Assembly: GCF_010667685.1 (NCBI RefSeq)
Contig: NZ_WHZW01000002.1
Location: 127,900 to 191,899 of the forward strand
Direction of reading: 5' to 3'
DNA from: Bifidobacterium aerophilum
GTDB lineage: Bacteria > Actinomycetota > Actinomycetes > Actinomycetales > Bifidobacteriaceae
Length of the DNA stretch: 64,000 nt
Of the stretch, positions 17,053 to 25,862 are shown piece after piece. How positions within the stretch are numbered: position 1 is the first letter of the stretch; each line of letters begins with the position of its first letter. Made by a program: the position numbers and the translations under genes. Below the pieces are notes generated by a model that worked only from the letters and a program-made list of their open reading frames with translations, searched no databases and was not told where the DNA came from.

Positions 17053-18095
17053 ATCCCATGCGCGTCCTGCACTATCTCGGCCCGCAAGGCACGTTCACCC
17101 ATCAGGCGGCGATCAACGCGTCCGCCGCGTTCAACCGACTCGAACCGGACGGCATCACGCTTGTCGCGGAACCCGATGTGGCCACGATCCTCAGCGCCGT
17201 GGAATCGAACGGCGATTGGGGCGTGATCGCATGGGAGAACAACATCGAAGGCTACGTCGTGCCGAATCTTGACGCGCTCATCGACTCGCGCAACGTGGCC
17301 GCATTCGCCCGCGTCGGCGTGGACGTGTCCTTCGACGCGTTCGTCACAACCGATGATGCCGAGGATCACGGCATTGGCGCCGATCAGACTGTCGCATCCG
17401 ACGCCGACGAACTGATCGCGAACTGCACGACAATCACCGCGCATCCCCACGGGCTCGCACAATGCAGACGATTCGCCGCCGCCCATCACCTCAAAGCCGT
17501 ACCGGCCGCGTCGAATGGCGCCGGCTGCCGCGATCTCGCACCCGGTCAGGTCGCGCTCGGCCCGTCCATCTGCGGCGAACTATATGGGCTGACCCGCGTG
17601 GCCAAGTCGGTCGAGGACTATCCGGGCGCGCACACCGAGTTCCTCGTCCTCGCACCGCGTGATGAAGTCGCAAATCTCCTGGCGCGGATGCGTGCCGATA
17701 CGACCGAATTCGAATCCGTCGTCGCATTCATCCCGCTATACACCGGTCCGGGCGTGCTCGCGAACCTGCTCGACGTGCTGCGCGACGCGGGACTGAACAT
17801 GACCAGCTTCATCTCCCGCCCGATCAAAGGCCGCGACGGCACGTACAGCTTCATCGCGACGATGGACGCCGCACCATGGCAGGAACATTTCCGCGCCGTG
17901 CTCACCGAGGTCGCCGAACATGGCGATTGGGTCAAAACGCTGGCCGTCTACCCGCGCCGCGAACGCCCCAGCCCGCCGGTCTACGCATGGTCGCTGCCCA
18001 ACGGGGGAGTGCGGCTCGACGGAAACGATGACGCCGCCGCAACGACCGTCGACTGGCAAAACGACGACGAGACGCGAAAGGAACTGCTGTGGTAG
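17049..18095 (+). CDS. pheA: Prephenate dehydratase
   Basis: Converts prephenate to phenylpyruvate for phenylalanine synthesis, cytoplasmic. Of 348 aa, residues about 4-200 form the dehydratase domain (LGPQGTFTHQAA at the start, ENNIEGYV), and about 222-300 an ACT domain for feedback by Phe (GPGVLANLLDVLRDAGLNMT, SRPIKGRDGTYSF). The catalytic threonine, usually in a T-R-F motif, is Thr196 here but reads T-E-F (HTEFLVL), an uncommon form, and the ACT 'ESRP' reads 'ISRP'. A C-terminal extension of about 45 residues ends in WQNDDETRKELLW. GTG at 17049 overlaps the gene before; ATG 17058 is possible. Confidence 0.92.
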   Translation: MNPMRVLHYLGPQGTFTHQAAINASAAFNRLEPDGITLVAEPDVATILSAVESNGDWGVIAWENNIEGYVVPNLDALIDSRNVAAFARVGVDVSFDAFVTTDDAEDHGIGADQTVASDADELIANCTTITAHPHGLAQCRRFAAAHHLKAVPAASNGAGCRDLAPGQVALGPSICGELYGLTRVAKSVEDYPGAHTEFLVLAPRDEVANLLARMRADTTEFESVVAFIPLYTGPGVLANLLDVLRDAGLNMTSFISRPIKGRDGTYSFIATMDAAPWQEHFRAVLTEVAEHGDWVKTLAVYPRRERPSPPVYAWSLPNGGVRLDGNDDAAATTVDWQNDDETRKELLW

Positions 18096-19153
18096 CCGAG
18101 AACGACAACATGCGCGACGATGTTGCGAAGCCGATTCCGGTGACCGATACATACGACATGACCGTAGGCATCGTCGGACTCGGCCTGATCGGCGGATCGC
18201 TCGCACGCCGGCTCGTCCGCCGCGGCACGAGCGTCATCGCCTGGAACCATCGTGACCATCCATACTCGCAGGCCGAAGCCGACGGCATCCGCTGCGTGCC
18301 GACGCTGACAGAACTGGCCGAGGCGAAACCGTCCGTGATCGTCCTGTGCAATCCGCTCAAGGCCATGCCGGCGATTCTGACCGAATTGAAGCCGATCCTC
18401 GATCCGGCCGCGACCACGCTCACCGATGTGGGCAGCGTCAAAGGTATGGTCCGTGACCAGGTCGAAGCGGCCGGACTGGGGGAGTGCTACGTTGGCGCTC
18501 ACCCGATGGCCGGCAACGAACTGTCCGGCTGGCAGGCCGCCGATCCGGCGTTGTACGACGACGCGCTGTGGGCGATCACCGTGCGCGACGACACCGACTA
18601 TGCACGATTCCACACCGTGCTGCGGCTCATCGTCGACGGTGTCGGCAACCGCGTCATCGTACTCAACGACATCGTGCACGATCAGGCCGCCGCACTGATC
18701 TCGCACATGCCGCACGTCGTCGCGACCGCGCTCATCAACCAGCTGACCGATGATCCGAACCGCAACATCGCAGCCGCGCTCGCCGCCGGATCATGGCGAG
18801 ACATGACCCGTGTCGCCCTGACCGACCCCGACCGCACGCGTGCGATGGTCGACGAGGACGCGGTCAACGTGGAATCGTTGCTGCGATCGATGGCCGCCCG
18901 GTTGACGGCCGTGGCCGACGCCCTGCACAACGGGGACGGCGATGAGATGGCTCGTTTCTTTGCGGACGGCCAGCCGTTCCGAGACTACAAGATGGCGCAA
19001 CGGGCGGGAATTGTGCGATACGAGGAACGCGACGTGACCTTCGACCCGTCGCGTTGGCAGGCTGATCTCTTGGCGTCGGCCCGCCGCGGCGAACACATCA
19101 TCGGATTCGCCGGCGACCACGCCGTGCGCGTGCAGGTGCGTTCCGCGGTGTAG
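18089..19153 (+). CDS. tyrA: Prephenate dehydrogenase
   Basis: NAD(P)-dependent oxidative decarboxylation of prephenate to 4-hydroxyphenylpyruvate, for tyrosine. The 354-aa protein has the Rossmann motif GIVGLGLIGGSLARR near residue 27, the conserved DVGSVKG, GAHPMAGNELSGW and the helical dimerisation domain (SHMPHVVATALINQL, AAGSWRDMTRVA). The GTG at 18089 overlaps the pheA stop by 7 bases and is preceded by AAAGGA, so the two are translationally coupled. A roughly 55-residue C-terminal tail follows the catalytic core and lacks a clear ACT domain. A 17-bp stem-loop just beyond (19165-19217) may end the transcript. Confidence 0.94.
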   Translation: MVAENDNMRDDVAKPIPVTDTYDMTVGIVGLGLIGGSLARRLVRRGTSVIAWNHRDHPYSQAEADGIRCVPTLTELAEAKPSVIVLCNPLKAMPAILTELKPILDPAATTLTDVGSVKGMVRDQVEAAGLGECYVGAHPMAGNELSGWQAADPALYDDALWAITVRDDTDYARFHTVLRLIVDGVGNRVIVLNDIVHDQAAALISHMPHVVATALINQLTDDPNRNIAAALAAGSWRDMTRVALTDPDRTRAMVDEDAVNVESLLRSMAARLTAVADALHNGDGDEMARFFADGQPFRDYKMAQRAGIVRYEERDVTFDPSRWQADLLASARRGEHIIGFAGDHAVRVQVRSAV

Positions 19154-19155
19154 GA

Positions 19156-19420
19156 ATCGCGCCTCGCGCGATGCTGTTGTATTGGCGGCTGCGCCGCTTA
19201 TACAACAGCATCGCGCGGCCTTCGCCGGGCACCCTCCCCTAAAAGGGGAGGGATGTGCTCCAACCTTTCCCTCTCCTGGAAAAGGGAAGGGAGCATGGTC
19301 TTTCCCTCCCCTTTTCCAGGAGAGGGTGGCAGCGAAGCTGACGGGTGGGGTACGCCGCGCTGCCGCCAGTAACACAGCATCGCGCGAAGCGCGATACCGC
19401 TTCAAGAGACCACGCGTGCA
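19156..19420. repeat. REP-like repeat cluster downstream of tyrA
   Basis: A 17-bp stem (19165-19181 with 19201-19217, CGCGCGATGCTGTTGTA) encloses TTGGCGGCTGCGCCGCTTA, i.e. two REP ends back to back. A second motif family follows, CCCTCCCCT/AGGGGAGGG and CTCTCCTGGAAAAGGG / CCCTTTTCCAGGAGAG, ending in CAGCATCGCGCGAAGCGCGAT. No gene is supported in 19154-19428. Confidence 0.75.
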
Positions 19421-19428
19421 CGCGCCGC

Positions 19429-19680
19429 CTACGGGCGGGTGAAATTGCGCTCGGGAACGGGCTTCAGGGTGATGATCGACTCCGCGTCGATGCTCACCCG
19501 TTGCGCGGGCCGCGATCCGTTCGCCGCCGCGTCGCGCGACAGCTCCAGCAGATGTCCGTCCCACGAGAGCACGTGGCCCACGTAGTCACGGTATTTCATG
19601 CGATGGTCGACCGGATCGACGCCTTCCGACACGCGTACCACCACGCGGGCGTGGGCGGGAATCTCATTGGGAATCGGCAT
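19429..19680 (-). CDS. Small conserved hypothetical protein
   Basis: Protein of 83 aa starting MPIPNEIPAHARVVVRVSEG; the ATG at 19680 follows GGAGG at 6 bases, a strong ribosome site. The sequence reads as beta-rich (RVVVRV, HVLSWDGHLLELSRD, IDAESIITLKP) and is compact, without membrane segments. It looks like a small RNA- or nucleotide-binding type fold, but I do not recognise the family. It stands alone, flanked on both sides by REP-like repeats. Confidence 0.75.
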   Translation of the reverse strand: MPIPNEIPAHARVVVRVSEGVDPVDHRMKYRDYVGHVLSWDGHLLELSRDAAANGSRPAQRVSIDAESIITLKPVPERNFTRP

Positions 19681-19844
19681 GACGGCCTCCTTCGGCATCA
19701 GGGTGTTTCCATCGTAACCCGTCAAAATCCCATCCGCGTGGAGACGCGGTGAATATGTCCCGCATGTATCGCACAGACGATTCCTCGGCTCCCGCAACAA
19801 ACGCGGAGACGTTTGTAGACGAGAAACTATGTGTGCGGAGCCTC

Positions 19845-19947
19845 GGCTCCCTCGGCCGAGGGAGCTGTCACGCGCAGCGTGACTGAGGGAGCGTCGCGGC
19901 CGAAGGCCACCATCAACACAGCATCGCGCAACGCGCGATTCCGATAC
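19845..19947 (+). repeat. Left inverted copy of the REP-like element flanking the DUF559 gene
   Basis: Begins GGCTCCCTCGGCCGAGGGAG, contains ACTGAGGGAGCGTCGCGGCC and ends CATCGCGCAACGCGCGATTC. Its first 58 bases are identical to the reverse complement of the element at 20358-20461, and its last 27 or so differ at one base. Confidence 0.9.
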
Positions 19948-19975
19948 CACACGAGTCATCCGCTACGATCAACCC

Positions 19976-20344
19976 ATGAGGGACTACAATCACGCCAACA
20001 CGCCATTGGCCAAGCAACTACGCCGAACCATGACTCCGTGGGAGCGCAAACTCTGGCATTGCTTTCTCAAAACCCACAAGCTGCGTTGGCAGCGCCAGAA
20101 ACCCATCGGCAACCGCATCGTCGACTTCTACTGCGCGAAGGCGCGACTCGTGGTCGAACTGGACGGTGGTGGACACTACACGCCGCAACAACGGTCCGAG
20201 GACGCGCGACGTACCCGGGAACTGGAGTCGACGGTGGAAGGGTTGATGGTGATTCGGTTCGCGAACAATCAGGTGGATCGCATGTTCGATGCGGTATGTA
20301 CGGAGATTGACCGGGTGACGATGGGACGTGCTGAAGGTAGGTAG
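19976..20344 (+). CDS. DUF559 endonuclease-like protein (PD-(D/E)xK fold)
   Basis: Protein of 122 aa of the DUF559 group, related in fold to Vsr and other restriction-like nucleases. It has the entry motif TPWERKLWHCFLK, then RIVDFYCAKARLVVELDGGGH with Asp50, Glu61, Asp63 and His67 as the likely metal and active-site residues. That set is complete, so activity is plausible. A TACGAT box 6 bases before the ATG suggests a leaderless mRNA. The gene is enclosed by about 103-bp inverted REP-like copies, which end 28 bases before it and begin 13 bases after it. No methylase or other partner is adjacent. Confidence 0.85.
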   Translation: MRDYNHANTPLAKQLRRTMTPWERKLWHCFLKTHKLRWQRQKPIGNRIVDFYCAKARLVVELDGGGHYTPQQRSEDARRTRELESTVEGLMVIRFANNQVDRMFDAVCTEIDRVTMGRAEGR

Positions 20345-20357
20345 GCCGACGGCTTAT

Positions 20358-20461
20358 GTATTGGAATCGCGCGTTGCGCGATGCTGTTTATTTGGCGGCC
20401 TGCCGGCCGCGACGCTCCCTCAGTCACGCTGCGCGTGACAGCTCCCTCGGCCGAGGGAGCC
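20358..20461 (-). repeat. Right inverted copy of the REP-like element flanking the DUF559 gene
   Basis: Begins GAATCGCGCGTTGCGCGATG (after GTATTG), contains CGACGCTCCCTCAGTCACGC and ends CTCCCTCGGCCGAGGGAGCC. It is the reverse complement of the 19845-19947 copy apart from a short variable stretch in the middle. Confidence 0.9.
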
Positions 20462-20477
20462 AAGCCCGCCAAATTGG

Positions 20478-23422
20478 TCAGTCGGTGGCGACGGCGTCGA
20501 GGACGGGGACCTTGAGGGCGCGGCGGGCCGGCGGCAGGGCCGCGACCACGCCGATCGCGATCGACGCCAGTAGGAACAGTCCCAGCTGGGTCCAAGGAAT
20601 GCTCAGCCGTTCGAGACCGTTCGACCGGTACACCTGCTGGATCACCGCGCCCGCGCCCGTGCCGACCACCACGCCGAGCAGCGTGCCCAGCACGGCGATC
20701 ATCGCCGCCTCGATCGCCAGCATGCCGCGCACCTGCATGCGCGACGTGCCGATCGCACGCAACAGGCCGATCTCCCGCGTGCGCTCCGACACGCTCAACG
20801 CCAACGTATTCACGATGCCGAACACCGCGATCACGATCGACAGCGCCAGCAGCGCGTACAGGATGATGAGGATCTGATCGACCATCGTGCTCATCGTCGA
20901 CTTGAATTCCTCGCGGTCCTGCACGTTCACCACGTAATACGATTTCACCGCGTCGACCAGCCGCGTCTTGAGCGTCGCCGTATCCGTGCCATCGGCCGCG
21001 TTGATGAACAGCATGATCGTGAACATCGTGTATTCGTTCGCGATCTTGCCGGCCAGATCGTCGTTCATGAGCACCATCGACCGGTACACCGAGTTCTCGA
21101 TGATCGCGCCCACCTTCGCCTTGACATGCGTTTCGACCGTTTTCGTCTTCACCAGCGTGGACGGATCCACGTTCTTCGCATCCTCGGCGGCCTTCTGCGC
21201 CTCGGCGGATTTCGCCTGCGCCCCGGCCGTGTCGCCGGACGCCAGCAGCGTCTGCGCCTGCGTCTGCAATGCCGCGATCTTCGATTGCACCTGAGCCTGA
21301 TAGTCGGCCTGCGCCTTGGCCGTGGCCTCCTTGTCGACCACGATCTGCCGGCCGTTGACCGTGACCGTATCCCCGACCTGCCAGCCGTTGTCCTTGGCGA
21401 CGGTGACGCCGACGACCAGTTCGCCGTCGCGCAACGCACGATCCGCGTCTCCCGAATTCGTGACGGGGGCGAACACCTCGGTGAACAGTGACGGCTGTTC
21501 GGCGAACGTCATCGCGGACGTCTTGTCGTCGCCGGACCCGTATGTGACGCCGAGCAGCATGCGCGACTGCGAAACGGAACCGACGCCCTCGGTCTTCTTG
21601 ATCGCTTCGATCGCATCGTCCGGGATCCGCCCGTCCGACGCGGACATGGCCGAAAAGTCGGATTTCAGGCCGCTGTCGACGATGCCCGCGACCGACGCCT
21701 TCGCCGACGAGGCGACCACGCCCAGACAACTCACGATCGCCACGCCCACGAACAGCGCGGCCGCCGTGTTCGCCGTGCGATGCTTGCCGCGCGCAAGATT
21801 GCGCGTCGCAAGCCGGCCGGTCACCGTGAACACGTGCGCCGGAATCCAACCGAGCACCACGCTCGTCGGCTCGACCAGGGCCGGGGCGAGCACGATCACG
21901 CCCAACACCACGAGTCCCGCGCCCACGCCGAGCGGCCAGCCGGTACTCAGCGACGCACCCCAGTCGTTCAGCCAATCCCACGGCGAGATCGCCACCGTGT
22001 CGTCGGCCTTCGCCAACGCGATACGCCAGCAGAACAGCCACGAGAGTGCGCCGCATGCGATCATCAGCGAACCGGCCACGCCGCGCGGCCATACCGGCTT
22101 CTCCGGATTCACCGTCTCGTTCATCGCCTGGATCGGCGGGGCCATCGCCGCACGCCGTGCCGGCAATGCCGCGCCGAGCAACGTCACCACGAGTCCGACG
22201 ATCAGGCCGACCAGCATGTCCGACGCGCTCGGATCCACCGCGCCCGACATCGGCATGCCCATGTGGTCCAAAACGCTCACGATGAGCCGGACCATGCCCC
22301 AGCCAAGTCCGATGCCGAACCCGGATCCGACCAGGCCGAGCACGATCGCCTGCACGATCACCGTGGAGAACACCTGCGCGGGGGAGGCTCCCACCGAACG
22401 CAGCAGCGCGTAGCCGCGCATTGATTCGCGTACGATCATCGAGAACGTGTTCGCGATGATGAACGATCCGACGAACAATGCGATCACCGCGAAGATCAGA
22501 ATCAGCGGCTGGATGAAGCCGAGCGCCTTCTTGGTGGCGGCCGCGCTGTCGTCGCGCACCTGCCGACCGGTGACCGCGCGGGCCTTGGAATCAGCCGGCA
22601 GCGCCTTGTTGATGCGGTCGGCGAGCTCGCGCTGCTGTTCGTCGGTCAGCGGTTCGCCTCCGTTGGCGGAACCGTACACGCCGATGTTGCGCACCATGTT
22701 GATCTGTCCGGACTGCTGTTGGAAGTAGTCTTTGGCGGCGCTCGGCGCCAGGCCGACGATGATCGCGCCCGCCTGGCTGGAATCGGTGGAGAAGATGCCG
22801 ACGACCTTCACGTCCGCGGCGCCGTCCGGATAGACGAGTTTCGTCATGTCTCCGACCTTGAGCCCGGCGGTTTCGGCGGCGAACGTGTGCAACGCGACCT
22901 CGTTCTTGGCCTTCGCCCAGCGGCCCTCGGTAAGCGTGGCCGACCGCCACGTACCCTTGGCCAGACCGAGCGCCACCGTGGGCGCGCCCGTGGTCGACAC
23001 GGCGTTGCCGTCCTTGCCGACGAGCACGATGCCGGAGACGGAATAGGTGATCGTGGCGGTTTTCACGCCGTCGACCTTGGCGATCGTGTCAGCCAGCGCC
23101 GCGTCGATGCGGTTGTAGGTCTTGGACGCGTCCGATGAGGCGGACGATGACGACGACGAAGATCCCGACGATGACGACGACGAACCCGAGGACGACGAGC
23201 CTGACGACATCGCCATCATGTCATCGGCCGACTTGTCTTCTGTGCTGCCGCGCACGTACACGTCCGCGTCGGAGTTCGACGCCATCATCTGGTCGACCTG
23301 GCTGCTCATCATCTCGCGGAAGCAGAACGAGCCGACCACGAACGACACGCCGAGCGCGATCGCGATGATCGACATGACGAACCGGCCGAAATGCGCGCGT
23401 GCGTCGCGCAAGCCTATGCGGA

Positions 23423-23426
<4 letters not shown>
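20478..23426 (-). CDS. Large FtsX-type ABC permease (two FtsX units)
   Basis: Permease of 982 aa with the MacB-like duplicated layout: an N-terminal helix (FVMSIIAIALGVSFVVGSF), a large outer domain, three helices at about 300-420, central helices at about 450-540, a second outer domain and three C-terminal helices near 850-965. The first outer domain carries a Ser-rich tract at about residues 73-100; a second outer segment (about 700-770) is Ala/Gln-rich and probably a coiled coil. It overlaps the ATPase gene by 4 bases (ATGA), so the pair is co-translated. The export substrate is unknown; REP-like repeats follow directly. Confidence 0.88.
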
Positions 23427-24334
<908 letters not shown>

Positions 24335-24410
24335 GATGCACCTGTTTTCCCTCGATGATGGTATGGGATAGTTTATAAGGACACCGGTATGGCGACAGGG
24401 GAGGCGGAAC

Positions 24411-25415
24411 GTGACGTTCGATGATGCGCTGGCCGGTTTTCTCGCCTTTCTCAAGGCCAACCGCGGGTTGAGCGCGAATACGCTGAAGGCGTATCGCACC
24501 GATGTGGGCGAATGCCTGCACGTACTGGAACTGCGCGGCGTGCGCGCGCCCGACGAGATCACCACCGACGACCTGCGTTCGTGGATGGCGCACGAGTCGC
24601 GCACGCATGCCCGTTCCAGCATGGCCCGCAAGGTCGTGGCCGTGCGGGGGTTCTTCTCGTGGGCGCATGACCACGATCTGATACCGGCCGACCCGGCGGC
24701 CGTGCTCATGACACCGAAGATTCCCGACACGCTGCCGGCCGTGCTCACCGAGGCGCAGGCCGAACGGCTGATGGACGAGGTCGACGACGACGCGCGACGG
24801 CCGCAGGGAGCGGCGGAACGCAGGACACACGCCGACCAGGGCCGGCATGACCGCGACGGCCGCGACGGCCGCGCCGACAAAGACGACAAGGCCCGTGCGG
24901 TCGCGTTGCGCGACGCGGCGATGCTGGAGCTGCTGTATGCGACCGGCATCCGCGTGGCCGAACTCGTCGGGACGGATATCCGCGACGTGGATTTCTCGAA
25001 CCGGACGGTGAAGGTCACCGGCAAGGGGAACAAGCAGCGGGTGGTGCCGTTCGGCGGTCCTGCGGCGAAGGCGCTGCGCGACTGGCTTGCCGACGGTCGT
25101 CCGCTGCTGGCCTCCTGCGGCAGGGGGGCGGCGGATGACGGCGAAGCGCTGTTCGTGGGCGTCCGCGGCGCGCGCATCGACCAGCGGATCGTGCGCGGTG
25201 TGGTGCACCGCCATGCGCAGGCGGCCGGCGTGCCCGACATCAGCCCGCACGCCCTGCGCCACAGCGCGGCCACGCATCTGCTCGACGGGGGAGCGGACCT
25301 TCGCGAGGTGCAGGAGATGCTCGGCCATTCCTCGCTGAAGACCACGCAGCGGTACACGCATGTGTCGATCGATCAGCTCAAGTCCCGGTACGAGCAGGCG
25401 TTTCCGAGGGCATGA
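24411..25415 (+). CDS. Tyrosine recombinase of the XerC/XerD type
   Basis: Site-specific recombinase of 334 aa, probably acting at dif to resolve chromosome dimers. The SAM-like N-terminal domain (about 1-95, FLKANRGLSANTLKAYRTD) precedes a catalytic domain with Arg in ATGIRVAEL, Lys in GKGNKQR, HALRHSAATHLL, LGHSSLKTTQRYTHV carrying the His and the Tyr nucleophile. All catalytic residues are present. Between the domains, residues about 128-163 are an insert rich in Arg, Asp, His and Lys that Xer proteins usually lack. GTG at 24411 follows GGGGAGG. It is host-type rather than a phage integrase, as no att or phage genes are near. Confidence 0.9.
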   Translation: MTFDDALAGFLAFLKANRGLSANTLKAYRTDVGECLHVLELRGVRAPDEITTDDLRSWMAHESRTHARSSMARKVVAVRGFFSWAHDHDLIPADPAAVLMTPKIPDTLPAVLTEAQAERLMDEVDDDARRPQGAAERRTHADQGRHDRDGRDGRADKDDKARAVALRDAAMLELLYATGIRVAELVGTDIRDVDFSNRTVKVTGKGNKQRVVPFGGPAAKALRDWLADGRPLLASCGRGAADDGEALFVGVRGARIDQRIVRGVVHRHAQAAGVPDISPHALRHSAATHLLDGGADLREVQEMLGHSSLKTTQRYTHVSIDQLKSRYEQAFPRA

Positions 25416-25862
25416 CTATCTCTCAGTCACTTCGTGACGTTTTCCCTGACCGGGGAGACGGAAGGGTGCGAAGGATGAGACATTGCGCCGATATGCCTGC
25501 GGAGAGTTAACGTGGACGTAACACGAATGATGACTTTCGTTCGGCTGACAGTTCTTTCCGGCAACGCCGCGTACCTCCGAAAGTTTGGAAAAACCTTGGA
25601 ATTCCTAGGGTAAACGGTGTTGACGAAATATATAGATCCGTCAGAATCCATGGTTATCCACGTTACGGACGGGTGGTTGGCATCGATCCCGCACATGCGA
25701 CACAATGATGATTGATCAGCAAAGGGGTTGGCCGCAACGGCGTGTCGCTTGCACGTCGGGAAGTCAGCCCCTTTTGCATACGTCGCCCGAGCGGTAAGGT
25801 CCGCGACGAGTATCGCGGGGTTTACGACAACGGCGACGAACCTCATGAATAGGAGAAATCAT
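25416..25862. other. Long upstream region of the opp operon
   Basis: About 450 bases with no supported gene and a lower GC content than its neighbours. A candidate promoter is TTTGCA (25773-25778) with TAAGGT (25795-25800), 16 bases apart and about 60 bases ahead of oppA. A reverse-strand frame stays open at 25427-25846 but has no family resemblance or ribosome site that persuades me. Confidence 0.45.

Noticed and set aside
24411..25415. Phage or genomic-island integrase
   Set aside because: Sequence and length match host XerC/D, and no tRNA-associated att site, phage genes or excisionase are nearby.
25427..25846. A 139-codon minus-strand frame in the gap ahead of oppA
   Set aside because: No convincing ribosome site or family resemblance, atypical composition, and it overlaps the probable opp promoter.
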